This document shows positions 1 through 7,929 of a DNA stretch of 25,221 bases, in pieces. Each line of letters begins with the position of its first letter. Positions within the stretch are counted from its first letter, which is position 1. This DNA comes from an uncultured Oscillospiraceae bacterium. GTDB taxonomy: Bacteria > Bacillota > Clostridia > Oscillospirales > Acutalibacteraceae. Below the pieces are notes generated by a model. It was not told where the DNA came from and made no database searches. It saw only the letters and a program-made list of their open reading frames with translations. The stretch spans positions 1 to 25,221 of the forward strand of contig USBP01000001.1 of NCBI GenBank assembly GCA_900552985.1, written 5' to 3'. A program made the translations under genes and the position numbers.

Positions 1-43
1 CCCTGCGGCTGTGCCGCTCGTTGCGCTCTGCGCAACGAAATCA

Positions 44-52
44 TGGTATAAT
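44..52 (+). promoter_or_regulatory. Extended -10 promoter of the cupin gene
   Basis: TGG followed by a perfect TATAAT (47-52) gives an extended -10 element. The only -35-like hexamer, TTGCGC at 21-26, is 20 nt away, too far for good spacing, so the TGn extension probably compensates. Transcription would start near 59, leaving a leader of about 34 nt before the ATG at 93. Confidence 0.6.
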
Positions 53-92
53 CTACTGCAATGAAAAGAATACTGAAAGGAGAAGCGTTTTT

Positions 93-446
93 ATGATTAA
101 ACGTGCAGATGAAATGCAGGCAACGATGAAACCGCAGATGCGTGGTGGAGAGGGACAAGCCGTGGTGACCAACGTGCTGGAAGCCGGCGAATATCAGGGC
201 CGGTCGCGTATGATTGCGACTATTACGCTCGAGCCCGGCTGCTCCATCGGCGAACATGTGCATGAAAATGAAGAAGAGATTTTCTATATCATTGAGGGGA
301 CGGCAACCTATGATGACAATGGAAAGGAAGAGGTTCTGCATGCGGGCGATGCCTGCATCTGCCTGGAGGGGCAGAAGCATTCCATTGCCAACCGCTCAAA
401 TCAAACCCTCATTTTATTTGCTGTGATTTTAACCCTCGGCGTCTGA
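93..446 (+). CDS. Small single-domain cupin protein
   Basis: A 117-residue protein that is essentially one cupin beta-barrel. Cupin motif 1 is visible as GEHVHENEEEIFYIIEG, with the His-x-His and Glu metal ligands. Motif 2 is GDACICLEGQKHSIANRSN, with the fourth ligand His. Such proteins bind a divalent metal and act as small isomerases, dioxygenases or sensors; the substrate cannot be read from the sequence. The ATG at 93 is preferred over upstream in-frame starts because AAAGGAG (76-82) lies 10 nt before it and because the promoter TATAAT falls inside the longer reading. It stands alone, with its own promoter and a 148-nt gap before the next operon's first codon region. Confidence 0.85.
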   Translation: MIKRADEMQATMKPQMRGGEGQAVVTNVLEAGEYQGRSRMIATITLEPGCSIGEHVHENEEEIFYIIEGTATYDDNGKEEVLHAGDACICLEGQKHSIANRSNQTLILFAVILTLGV

Positions 447-547
447 CAGGGAAACACATTCTTTCGCAGCCGGTGAAAAGGCCGGCGCGGCAATTCTCGC
501 TGAGGGGCGGCAAGCCGGCGGCCCGTATAGGGCCTCGTCAGCATTAC

Positions 548-576
548 TTGAATTTTGAGGCGAAATTTGGTATAAT
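548..576 (+). promoter_or_regulatory. Sigma-A promoter of the tmk-to-acyltransferase unit
   Basis: TTGAAT (548-553), a 17-nt spacer and a perfect TATAAT (571-576) preceded by TGG form a near-consensus vegetative promoter. The predicted start is near 583. The genes after it overlap or abut down to the terminator at 7799-7850, so it may drive a long operon. The 447-547 stretch before it holds only short GC-rich inverted repeats without T-tracts, e.g. GGCCC/GGGCC at 520-534. Confidence 0.75.
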
Positions 577-608
577 TATTTTTAATTCAAGGCGTGAAGG
601 ATGATGGC

Positions 609-1283
609 ATGTCAGGAAAACTATTGGTAGTAGAGGGGCTGGACGGCTGCGGAAAGACTACCCAGGTCGCGCTGCTTCGAGCTTCATTGGAGCAGGCGGG
701 CATACCGGTGCGTCAAATCAAGCTGCCGGATTATGAGGATCCCTCCAGCACGCTGGTGCAGATGTATCTGGGCGGTGCTTTCGGTAGCGACCCGAGAGAT
801 GTAAACGCTTATGCCGCCTCCGCTTTCTATGCGGTGGATCGTTTTGCCAGCTTCGTCCGCCACTGGAAATCTGATTATGCCGCAGGGAAAATGATCCTGG
901 CGGATCGATACACAACCTCCAATGCGCTCTATCAGATGGTGAAGCTTCCGCGCGCGCAATGGGACAGCTATCTGGCATGGTTGCAGGATTTTGAGTATCA
1001 TAAAATCGGGATTCCTGCGCCGGATCTGGTGGTCTATCTGGACATGCCTGTGGAGATCTCCCAGCGTCTTTTGTCAAACCGCTATGCAGGTGATGAGCAG
1101 AAAAAAGATATGCATGAGGGCAATATCCGCTATTTGCAGGCCTGCCGCGAGGCGGCGCTTTATGCCTGTGAAGCGCTTCATTTCTGCCGGATTGACTGTG
1201 CGCCCGCCGGAAAGCCGATGGAGGAGCGTGAGGTGGCGCGGCAGATATTCGCCTGCGTGGAAAAGGAGATGCTTTCATGCTGA
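609..1283 (+). CDS. Thymidylate kinase family protein (dTMP kinase-like)
   Basis: A 224-residue P-loop kinase of the thymidylate kinase family, which phosphorylates dTMP to dTDP in the cytoplasm. The Walker A loop is GLDGCGKTTQ (residues 10-19). The DRY nucleotide-binding motif is at residues 99-101 (ADRYTTSN), and a Gln/Lys/Asp-rich lid-like segment lies near residue 165. Length matches the family. A GTG at 594 is in frame, but ATG 609 is chosen because AAGGA (597-601) sits 7 nt upstream. The gene is first in an overlapping operon with acetyltransferase-like genes, not next to holB/dnaX-type genes, so it may be a paralogue of the housekeeping tmk. Its last 7 nt overlap the next gene. Confidence 0.85.
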   Translation: MSGKLLVVEGLDGCGKTTQVALLRASLEQAGIPVRQIKLPDYEDPSSTLVQMYLGGAFGSDPRDVNAYAASAFYAVDRFASFVRHWKSDYAAGKMILADRYTTSNALYQMVKLPRAQWDSYLAWLQDFEYHKIGIPAPDLVVYLDMPVEISQRLLSNRYAGDEQKKDMHEGNIRYLQACREAALYACEALHFCRIDCAPAGKPMEEREVARQIFACVEKEMLSC

Positions 1284-2170
1284 AGTTTCAGTCTCCCCGT
1301 CTGGAGGATCGGGAATGGGTCAGGGAGTTGTTTTCCTACGCTCAGTTTCAAGGCTGTGAATATACGTTTGGAAACCTGTATATCTGGAATCCGGTCTATA
1401 GCAGCAAAATTGCCCGCTTTGAGGATTTTTTCATTTCCAAAAGCATAGAGGATAAGCCGACCTATGTGTTCCCGGCTGGCCGCGGTGAGTTGAAAAAGGC
1501 TGTTGCCGCGATGATTGCCGACGCACACGAATGCGGGCATCCCTTCCGGCTTCATGGCGTGACCAAAGCGAATCAGGCTGCGCTGGAGGAGATCATGCCG
1601 GGCGCTTTTGACTACCGCCCCTATCGAGACGGCTTTGATTATATCTACAACACACAGGATTTGATCGCTCTTTCCGGGCGGAAGTATCACGGCAAGCGCA
1701 ACCATATCGCCTATTTTCAAAAAACCTTTGATTGGCGTTATGAGCCGATCACAACGGCCAATATCGACGAGTGCATGCAGATGAACGCCGATTGGGAGCG
1801 GGAAAATCTCAGCAGAAATCCGGAGGGGATCAGCGAAGAACTCGCTGCGATCCATCGGGCGTTTGACCATTATTTTGAATTGGGATTTACCGGAGGGCTT
1901 ATCCGTGCAGATGGCAGGGTGGTTGCCTATACGGTGGGTGAGAAGGCGACGGACGATACCTTCTGCACGCATATTGAGAAGGCGTTTGCGGATGTACGGG
2001 GTGCATACCCCATCATAAACCGGGAGTTTGCGGCGAACGCACTCAGGCAATTCGCTTTTGTCAATCGGGAAGAGGATATGGGAGAGGAAGGCCTGCGCCG
2101 TGCAAAGCTTTCCTATTATCCCGCGATCCTGCTGGAGAAGCAGGAGGCGGTCTATCGGGAGGATCTGTGA
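1277..2170 (+). CDS. DUF2156 (phosphatidylglycerol lysyltransferase C-terminal-like) protein
   Basis: A 297-residue protein resembling the DUF2156 family (COG4866), a double GNAT-like fold related to the soluble catalytic part of MprF. It opens with a characteristic segment around FGNLYIWNPVY (residues 31-41). The central part carries SGRKYHGKRNHIAYF (about residues 132-146), typical of the family, followed by a GNAT-like C-terminal half. No membrane segments are present, so it is not a complete MprF flippase-synthase. It probably transfers an acyl or aminoacyl group; the substrate is unknown. It overlaps the kinase gene by 7 nt and the next GNAT gene by 4 nt, so the three are probably translationally coupled. 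The family call comes from recognition of sequence motifs. Confidence 0.75.
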   Translation: MLKFQSPRLEDREWVRELFSYAQFQGCEYTFGNLYIWNPVYSSKIARFEDFFISKSIEDKPTYVFPAGRGELKKAVAAMIADAHECGHPFRLHGVTKANQAALEEIMPGAFDYRPYRDGFDYIYNTQDLIALSGRKYHGKRNHIAYFQKTFDWRYEPITTANIDECMQMNADWERENLSRNPEGISEELAAIHRAFDHYFELGFTGGLIRADGRVVAYTVGEKATDDTFCTHIEKAFADVRGAYPIINREFAANALRQFAFVNREEDMGEEGLRRAKLSYYPAILLEKQEAVYREDL

Positions 2171-3045
2171 TCCGCCGTGCCCGGCGGGAGGATATCCCGC
2201 TTTTGACAGCATTATGGGAAACCTGCTTTGGAGATGCCCGCGCTTATATTGCATTCTTTTTTCAAAACCGTTTTTCTGCGGCGGAAGCTTTTCTCTGGGA
2301 GGAGGGCGGAGCCCCGGTATCCGCCCTGTTTCTGTTTCCGGCCTGCCTGTGCCACGGGGAGAAGCGCTATGCGGCTCGCTATCTGTATGCGGCCTGCACT
2401 GCTCCGGCGTTTCGTGCAAGAGGGATCATGCGCCGCCTGATTGACGCTGCGGCGCGCTCTTGCGCGGCGAATGGGGTGGATTGTATCGCCTTGGTGCCGG
2501 CCGGTGAGGGCTTGTTCCGTTATTATGCTGGTTGTGGCTTCCAGACAGCCTTTTTCTGCGAAACGGCTTCCCTGTCCCGGCGGAAGCTGGAGCTGCTTTC
2601 CGGCGGGAAGGATACCTCCGCTTTTCCGCTTGCCTTGTCGGAGATGGCGGCCATTCGGCGCCAGGCTCTGCATGGCCGGGATTATCTGGATTGGGATGAG
2701 GCGGCGTTGTCTTACGCACTGGCGGAGCATCGATATGGCGGAGGTGACGCCGCTGGTACGCGCACGCCGGCGGGGGCGGGCTATTGCCTGTTTCACACGG
2801 CGGCGGGAAAGGATGCCTGCTTTGTGCAGGAGCTTTTATGCTCCGGAGAGCCGGGCCCATTGTTTTCCGCTCTGCTCTATGCGTCGGGTGCGCACTCGTT
2901 TTCTGTTCGCGCCCCGGTCGGTATGCTGCCAGCCTGTGCGCAAGCTGAAAAACGCGCTTTCGGGATGCTGCGTCCGCTTTCCGCAAGGGCCGCGCATTTG
3001 CCGCAGGAGCTGAAATATGCATATTTGGGCCTTTCGCTCGGATGA
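2167..3045 (+). CDS. GNAT family N-acetyltransferase
   Basis: A 292-residue protein whose first 130 residues look like a GNAT acetyltransferase. The acetyl-CoA pyrophosphate loop is visible as RARGIMRRLI (the R/Q-x-x-G-x-G/A type), and a typical late motif, LFRYYAGCGFQTAFF, follows. The remaining 160 residues are not recognised and may be a second, degenerate GNAT-like half. The start is GTG at 2167, overlapping the previous stop as GTGA, and no other start fits this spacing. The substrate is unknown. Location directly after a DUF2156 gene suggests that both modify related small molecules or lipids, but this is an inference. Confidence 0.75.
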   Translation: MIRRARREDIPLLTALWETCFGDARAYIAFFFQNRFSAAEAFLWEEGGAPVSALFLFPACLCHGEKRYAARYLYAACTAPAFRARGIMRRLIDAAARSCAANGVDCIALVPAGEGLFRYYAGCGFQTAFFCETASLSRRKLELLSGGKDTSAFPLALSEMAAIRRQALHGRDYLDWDEAALSYALAEHRYGGGDAAGTRTPAGAGYCLFHTAAGKDACFVQELLCSGEPGPLFSALLYASGAHSFSVRAPVGMLPACAQAEKRAFGMLRPLSARAAHLPQELKYAYLGLSLG

Positions 3046-3063
3046 ATGAATGGAGGAATTGAA

Positions 3064-3606
3064 ATGATTTATGTGTTTTTTGCAAACGGCTTTGAAGAGG
3101 TGGAGGCGATTGCAACGGTGGATATGCTCCGCCGCGCGGAATTAGAGGTCTGCACGGTTGGAATCGGCGGTGCAAAGGTAGCGGGTGCGCATGGCGTCAT
3201 TGTGGACTGTGACCTGGCGGATACGCAGGCTCAGGCGGATGAATCGCTGGAGGCGGTCGTTTTGCCCGGCGGGATGCCGGGAACATTGAATTTGGAAAAA
3301 TCGTCGGTGGTTCAATCGTTTATTGATTATGCTGCATCAAATGGCAAGTTGATTGCCGCTATCTGCGCAGCGCCCTCTATTTTGGGCCATAAGGGCCTTT
3401 TGGAGGGGAAGGAGGCGACCTGCTTCCCCGGCATGGAGCAGGAGCTTTATGGTGCAAAGCTCAGCGAGCGCTATGTGTGTAAGGATGGGCAGATCATCAC
3501 CGGGCGCGGCGCCGGAGTGGCCATCGATTTTGGCCTTGCCATTGCGGCGGAGTTTATCGGGCAGGCGAAGGCGAAGGCGATCCATGCCTCCTTACAGTGC
3601 CGATGA
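3064..3606 (+). CDS. DJ-1/PfpI family protein (YajL/ThiJ-like)
   Basis: A 180-residue DJ-1/PfpI superfamily protein of the DJ-1/YajL branch. The nucleophile elbow AAICAAPSILG places the conserved cysteine at residue 101. The acidic partner lies in ANGFEEVEAI (residues 7-16), and LPGGMPG follows at residues 67-73. Family members are linked to glyoxalase or deglycase-like chemistry and oxidative stress protection; the exact role here is unknown. ATG 3064 is chosen over the in-frame ATG at 3046 because GGAGGA (3052-3057) lies 6 nt before it and would otherwise fall inside the coding region. The stop codon overlaps the start of the next gene by 4 nt. Confidence 0.88.
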   Translation: MIYVFFANGFEEVEAIATVDMLRRAELEVCTVGIGGAKVAGAHGVIVDCDLADTQAQADESLEAVVLPGGMPGTLNLEKSSVVQSFIDYAASNGKLIAAICAAPSILGHKGLLEGKEATCFPGMEQELYGAKLSERYVCKDGQIITGRGAGVAIDFGLAIAAEFIGQAKAKAIHASLQCR

Positions 3607-4205
3607 AGCAGGATATCAGGCCTCTGAAGGCGGAACTGCGCGGCCATTTTAAAGCGCTGCGCGCAGGAATGCCTGCTGGCAGGAAGGCGGAGCTGGATCA
3701 AAAAATCCTTAACCGCGTCGTGAATTTGTGGCAGTACCGGGAGGCGCGCCTGCTGCTGGTATATGTATCAACCCCGATTGAGGTGGATACCCGCCGCCTG
3801 ATTGAAAGAGCTTTGCGGGATGGGAAACAGGTTGCTGTGCCCCGCTGTGTGCCCGGCACGCGGGAAATGGAGTTTTATCAAATCCATTCTCTGAGCGAGC
3901 TGTCGCCCGGGACCTTTGGCGTGCTGGAGCCGGCTCCTGTGCGAAGAGCGCTGATAACAGATTTTTCCCGCAGCCTGTGTATCGTCCCTGCGCTTGCGTT
4001 TGATGGCCAGGGCTTCCGCCTGGGCTATGGCAAAGGGTATTACGACCGCTTTTTGGCCCGTTTTGATGGGAGCACGGTCGGGCTATGCTACGATGCCTGC
4101 ATCTCCAAACGGTTGCCGGCTGGCCGGTTTGACCGCCCCGTTGGTCTGACTGTCACCGAGCGCAGGACAATGATATGCTCCGGTGCAGGCAGGAATAAGG
4201 GATAA
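3603..4205 (+). CDS. 5-formyltetrahydrofolate cyclo-ligase
   Basis: A 200-residue protein that matches 5-formyltetrahydrofolate cyclo-ligase (MTHFS), which converts 5-formyl-THF to 5,10-methenyl-THF with ATP in folate one-carbon metabolism. The signature GFRLGYGKGYYDRFL occupies residues 137-151, and the N-terminal KAELRGHFKALR helix is typical. Length is normal. ATG 3603 overlaps the upstream stop (ATGA) and no strong Shine-Dalgarno sequence is visible, which points to translational coupling with the DJ-1 gene. An 83-nt gap follows (4206-4288), in which no convincing terminator or promoter was seen. Confidence 0.9.
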   Translation: MKQDIRPLKAELRGHFKALRAGMPAGRKAELDQKILNRVVNLWQYREARLLLVYVSTPIEVDTRRLIERALRDGKQVAVPRCVPGTREMEFYQIHSLSELSPGTFGVLEPAPVRRALITDFSRSLCIVPALAFDGQGFRLGYGKGYYDRFLARFDGSTVGLCYDACISKRLPAGRFDRPVGLTVTERRTMICSGAGRNKG

Positions 4206-4288
4206 AATAAGCCGCCTGCTTCTGTGCGGAAACGGGCTTTCTCAGGATAGACAACACCAGCGCCGATGCGAAAGGATTGGTTCATAAT

Positions 4289-5656
4289 ATGGAGCAAAAC
4301 AGACAAAACTCCCATCCGGAAAAAGAAAAGACTTTAAATCAGGCCTCCCCACTGGACAGGCCTGAAAAAGAGGCGGAGCACGCGCATTTGACCGGTGAAG
4401 AAGCGGATCGTTTCTATGAAAACCAGATGAACCGCGCTCAATTGGTAAAAAATTTTAAGGTCACAATTGAGGAGCCGGGTCAATCAGAAAAACGCGCCCC
4501 GCATTCGCTACATAAGCAAAAGCCTGCCAGGCACACTGCGGGCGCCGGAGAAGGAGGGGAAGCAGTGAAAAAGAAAGGGAAGAGAAAAATTTCTCATCCA
4601 ATGGCGCTTGTCATCGGCATTATACTGGTCGTTTCCATCGCCAGTTCCCTTTATCTCATTTCCTGCATGAACGATGTGCTTGCTCTGAGAGGGACTACCA
4701 CAAAGGTGAGCGTCACGATCCCGGAAAACGCTTCTCAAATGGATATTCTTCAGATCCTGCAGGATAACGGCCTGATTAATCACCCGCATTTTTGCAATTT
4801 CTTTGTCAATACCTTTTATAACCTGCGCAATCGTGATACCGGGAAGAAAGCGAAGGATATCAAGTATCTCAATGGGATTTATCAGCTCGATCAGAAGATG
4901 GGCGTAGAGGGGATGCTCAACGCCATCAAGGATGCTCCCAAGTCGGCAGAGACACAGAAGCTGACCTTCCCGGAGGGCTGGACGGTGGATCAGATCATCG
5001 AGCGGCTCGAGAAATATGGGGTCTGCAGTAAAAATGCTTTTTATGAAAATATGCAGACGGTGGATTTCAATGAATACAGCTTCATTAAATCGCTGCCGGA
5101 TACCAGCCAGCGATTACGCAAGCTGGAAGGCTACCTTTACCCAGATACGTATGAGTTTTATCTGGAAGAGAATGAGAGCAGCGTTATTCGCCGGTTTTTG
5201 GATAACTTTGAGGAGAAATTCACCAGCAAATATGAAGAGCGCGCAAAAGAGCTGGGCATGACGGTGGATGAAATCGTCATCATCGCCTCGATCATTCAGA
5301 AGGAAGCGGCGGATGCCGATCAGATGGGCTTGGTTTCCTCCGTCATCCACAACCGCCTTGAGCGTGGGATGCGCTTGGAGTGCGATGCCACCGGAGCTTA
5401 TGTGGAACGTTATATCAAGCCAAACGTATCCGATGGGGAATATTTTGCCTATCGCGAGTGGTATCACACGCGTATTTGCGATGGGCTTCCGGCAGGGCCG
5501 ATCTGTAACCCCGGCGCGGATGCGATCGAAGCTGCGCTGTATCCCGACGATACGGATTATCTCTATTTCTATCATGATAAAAACGGCAAAATTTATATGG
5601 CCAAGACCCTGGCTGGCCACGAGGCCAATCAGCTTGAGGCTTTGCGTGGATCATGA
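4289..5656 (+). CDS. mltG: Endolytic transglycosylase MltG
   Basis: A 455-residue MltG/YceG-family lytic transglycosylase, which cleaves nascent peptidoglycan strands at the outer face of the membrane and sets glycan chain length. The first 105 residues are cytoplasmic, hydrophilic and charged. One membrane segment spans about residues 105-127. A LysM-like region follows (about 138-200) and then the catalytic YceG domain with the expected Glu in SIIQKEA (E339). The late family motif DGLPAGPICNPGADAIEAAL is intact. ATG 4289 is chosen over the TTG at 4277 because AAAGGA (4271-4276) would otherwise touch the start codon; the 12-nt spacing is slightly long. The long cytoplasmic tail is common in clostridial versions. 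The stop overlaps the U32 gene by 4 nt. Confidence 0.92.
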   Translation: MEQNRQNSHPEKEKTLNQASPLDRPEKEAEHAHLTGEEADRFYENQMNRAQLVKNFKVTIEEPGQSEKRAPHSLHKQKPARHTAGAGEGGEAVKKKGKRKISHPMALVIGIILVVSIASSLYLISCMNDVLALRGTTTKVSVTIPENASQMDILQILQDNGLINHPHFCNFFVNTFYNLRNRDTGKKAKDIKYLNGIYQLDQKMGVEGMLNAIKDAPKSAETQKLTFPEGWTVDQIIERLEKYGVCSKNAFYENMQTVDFNEYSFIKSLPDTSQRLRKLEGYLYPDTYEFYLEENESSVIRRFLDNFEEKFTSKYEERAKELGMTVDEIVIIASIIQKEAADADQMGLVSSVIHNRLERGMRLECDATGAYVERYIKPNVSDGEYFAYREWYHTRICDGLPAGPICNPGADAIEAALYPDDTDYLYFYHDKNGKIYMAKTLAGHEANQLEALRGS

Positions 5657-6894
5657 GGAAGAAAAACGCTGTTCCGGAGCTGTTAGCTCCGGCCGGAGAC
5701 AGAGAGTGCCTGGAGGCTGCCGTCCATTTCGGAGCAGATGCCGTGTATCTTGGTGGGACGGCCTTCGGCATGCGGGCCGCCCCTGCCAATTTTACACTGG
5801 ATGGCCTGCGCGAAGCAGTGGCATATGCCCATAAAAACGGCGTGCGGGTCTATCTCACCTGCAACACGCTGCCCCGCAATGCGGAGATAGAAGCGCTTCC
5901 CTCCTTTTTAACGGACTGTGCCTCCTGCGGCGTGGATGCTTTTATCGTGACGGATCTGGGCGTATTGGAACTCGCCAAGCGCTGTGCGCCTGAGGTAGAG
6001 CTTCATGTCTCTACCCAGGCGGGCGTGGTCAATTATGCTGCGGCCAACGCATTGTATGCTTTGGGAGCAAAACGGGTTGTCACAGCACGGGAGCTTTCCC
6101 TTGCTGAAATCCGTGGCCTGCGTGACCACACGCCCGGTGAGCTGGAGATCGAATGTTTTGTGCACGGCGCAATGTGCGTTTCCTTCTCGGGCAGATGCCT
6201 GCTCTCCAATTATCTGACAGGGCGGGATTCCAACCGCGGCGACTGCGCACAGCCCTGCCGTTGGAAATATGCGTTGGTGGAGGAGAAACGTCCGGGACAG
6301 TATTTTCCGATTGAAGAGAATACGGACGGCACCTATTTGATGAATGCACGCGATCTGTGCATGATCGAGCATATCCCGGCGCTTGTGGAGGCGGGTGTGA
6401 CGAGCTTTAAAATCGAGGGCCGCGCAAAATCCGCCTACTATACGGCTGTGGTGACAAATGCATACCGCTGCGCAATCGACGGTTATCTGCATGCAGAGAA
6501 TCGTGTGCATTATAAGCCGGAGCCATGGATTTTGGAGGAGCTTTCCAAAATCAGCCACCGGGCGTATTGCACAGGCTTTTATTTTGAATCCCCGCAGGAA
6601 AACGCACAGATCTTTGAGAACGGCGGCTACATACGGGAGTGGGAGGTCGCCGCCGTTTCTGAAGGAATGCAGGGCGGCCTGTTGCAAGCTGTTCAGCGCA
6701 ACCGGTTTTTCCAAGGTGAAACGCTGAGCGTTTTGGAGGCAGGGAAAGCGCCGTATGATATCACAGTGCGTTCCCTTTATGATGAGGAGGGTATGCTGCT
6801 GGAGAATGCGCCTCACCCAATGATGCGCGTTCAAATAGACTGTGGATGCTGCATTGCACCCGGCGCGTTCCTTCGCCGCCGCATCGCGGGATGA
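5653..6894 (+). CDS. U32 family protein, TrhP/RlhA-like (tRNA or rRNA hydroxylation)
   Basis: A 413-residue peptidase-U32 family protein. It starts with PELLAPAGD (residues 8-16), the family signature. The conserved cysteine set is intact: C175 and C182 in HGAMCVSFSGRC, and C198 and C202 in GDCAQPCRW. Members such as TrhP and RlhA are not proteases in practice; they install 5-hydroxy groups on RNA bases using prephenate and an iron-sulfur cluster. In Bacillus subtilis the trhP genes lie just after the mltG homologue (yrrL to yrrO), and the same order is seen here with a 4-nt overlap. This synteny supports a TrhP-like tRNA U34 role, although the RNA target is an inference. Confidence 0.85.
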   Translation: MRKKNAVPELLAPAGDRECLEAAVHFGADAVYLGGTAFGMRAAPANFTLDGLREAVAYAHKNGVRVYLTCNTLPRNAEIEALPSFLTDCASCGVDAFIVTDLGVLELAKRCAPEVELHVSTQAGVVNYAAANALYALGAKRVVTARELSLAEIRGLRDHTPGELEIECFVHGAMCVSFSGRCLLSNYLTGRDSNRGDCAQPCRWKYALVEEKRPGQYFPIEENTDGTYLMNARDLCMIEHIPALVEAGVTSFKIEGRAKSAYYTAVVTNAYRCAIDGYLHAENRVHYKPEPWILEELSKISHRAYCTGFYFESPQENAQIFENGGYIREWEVAAVSEGMQGGLLQAVQRNRFFQGETLSVLEAGKAPYDITVRSLYDEEGMLLENAPHPMMRVQIDCGCCIAPGAFLRRRIAG

Positions 6895-6909
6895 GAGGGG
6901 GTTCTAATA

Positions 6910-7791
6910 TTGAATACCGCGTTTTTGATGGATTTATGTGAAAAAATAGAGTTGCCGCAGGAGGATCGGGAACTCGCCTTTCAGGAAATGAAAAAGCATC
7001 CGGCGCGTATAGAAGCGCATGCCAAGAGGATGTACCGGCAAAACGACGTCGTTCGTCTGGAGATGCTGTTGCGGCTCAACCGGCGCAAATATGCACCGCT
7101 GGTGCTCGCCGTGCTGCTTTGCGCAGCGGAATATACCTATGCCGGATATCAGGAGCACGGTATTCCGGAGCGGTATTATTACGATATGATGCAGGATATC
7201 ACCCGCTGGACAGAAAACGGCAGGGTAGAATTTGGCGTACCGGGCTTTTCAGAGATCAGCTGGGCCAAAAATTATATCACCATGAATCTGTTTCAGCTTG
7301 GGCGGCTGCAATTTCAATTCTCCAGGGTGGATCTCAGTGGAAAGCTTGGTCAGCAGGAGCTGGCGGCTCTCCCGATCCCCAATGAGGCGAATGTTTTGTA
7401 TATCCATATTCCCAAGGGCGCGCCGCTGGATCGGGAAGCATGCCTGGATTCTATCCGCCAGGCAAAGGCTTTTTTTCCCAGGTATTATCCGGAATTCGAT
7501 TTTCAGGGCTTTTATACGAGCTCGTGGCTGCTGGATCCGCGCCTGAAACAGCTTTTGCCATCCGGCTCGCGTATTTTACAGTTTCAGAAACTGTTTGACC
7601 GGGTTTATACACGCGAGGATCATTCCCGTGCGGCGATTCGTTTTTTATGGTATCGGCATGACAGAAATTTCGCAGCATTCCCTGAGCAGACCAGCTTGCA
7701 GCGTTCTGTTAAGCAATATCTGCTCAATGGTGGAGCATTGGGGGAAACCTGTGGGATGATCCCCTTAAGTCAGGAGTTCAAAACGGAATAA
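6910..7791 (+). CDS. Acyltransferase domain protein (NAT_N/GNAT_C-like)
   Basis: A 293-residue soluble protein that resembles the two-domain clostridial acyltransferases with an N-terminal helical NAT_N-like region (about residues 1-130) and a GNAT_C-like region. The second half holds VLYIHIPKGAPLDREACLDS and FQGFYTSSWLLDPRLKQLLP, which are typical of that family. No classical GNAT Q/R-x-x-G-x-G/A loop is visible, so catalysis is unproven. TTG 6910 is taken as the start because AGAGGGGG (6894-6901) lies 8 nt upstream; the next Met is six codons later. It closes the operon and is followed directly by a terminator. Confidence 0.6.
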   Translation: MNTAFLMDLCEKIELPQEDRELAFQEMKKHPARIEAHAKRMYRQNDVVRLEMLLRLNRRKYAPLVLAVLLCAAEYTYAGYQEHGIPERYYYDMMQDITRWTENGRVEFGVPGFSEISWAKNYITMNLFQLGRLQFQFSRVDLSGKLGQQELAALPIPNEANVLYIHIPKGAPLDREACLDSIRQAKAFFPRYYPEFDFQGFYTSSWLLDPRLKQLLPSGSRILQFQKLFDRVYTREDHSRAAIRFLWYRHDRNFAAFPEQTSLQRSVKQYLLNGGALGETCGMIPLSQEFKTE

Positions 7792-7798
7792 GCAAGCA

Positions 7799-7850
7799 AA
7801 AGCCTCTTCTGGTCAAGGAATGATCTTGCCGGAGGGGGCTTTGTTGTTTT
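7799..7850 (+). terminator. Rho-independent terminator of the first operon
   Basis: AAAGCC (7799-7804) pairs with GGCTTT (7837-7842), extended inward by pairings such as CAAG/CTTG, and is followed by TTGTTGTTTT. It begins 7 nt after the acyltransferase stop codon. Confidence 0.85.
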
Positions 7851-7871
7851 ACGGTTATTTTGAAATGGAAG

Positions 7872-7900
7872 GTGACAAAGCAAACGAGAGGTGATATAAT
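7872..7900 (+). promoter_or_regulatory. Sigma-A promoter of the metallophosphatase gene
   Basis: GTGACA (7872-7877), a 17-nt spacer and TATAAT (7895-7900) with TGA directly before the -10. The expected start is near 7907, giving a short leader before AGGGGTG (7918-7924) and ATG 7930. Confidence 0.7.
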
Positions 7901-7929
7901 AAATACAATAAATAAATAGGGGTGAGGAT

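Noticed and set aside
470..534. Terminator of the cupin gene
   Set aside because: GCCGG/CCGGC and GGCCC/GGGCC repeats can pair but lack a T-tract, so termination is not supported.
1178..2419. 413-codon open frame on the minus strand
   Set aside because: It lies antisense to the DUF2156 and neighbouring genes, crosses three well-supported reading frames and has no recognisable domain or ribosome site; it is a GC-rich shadow frame.
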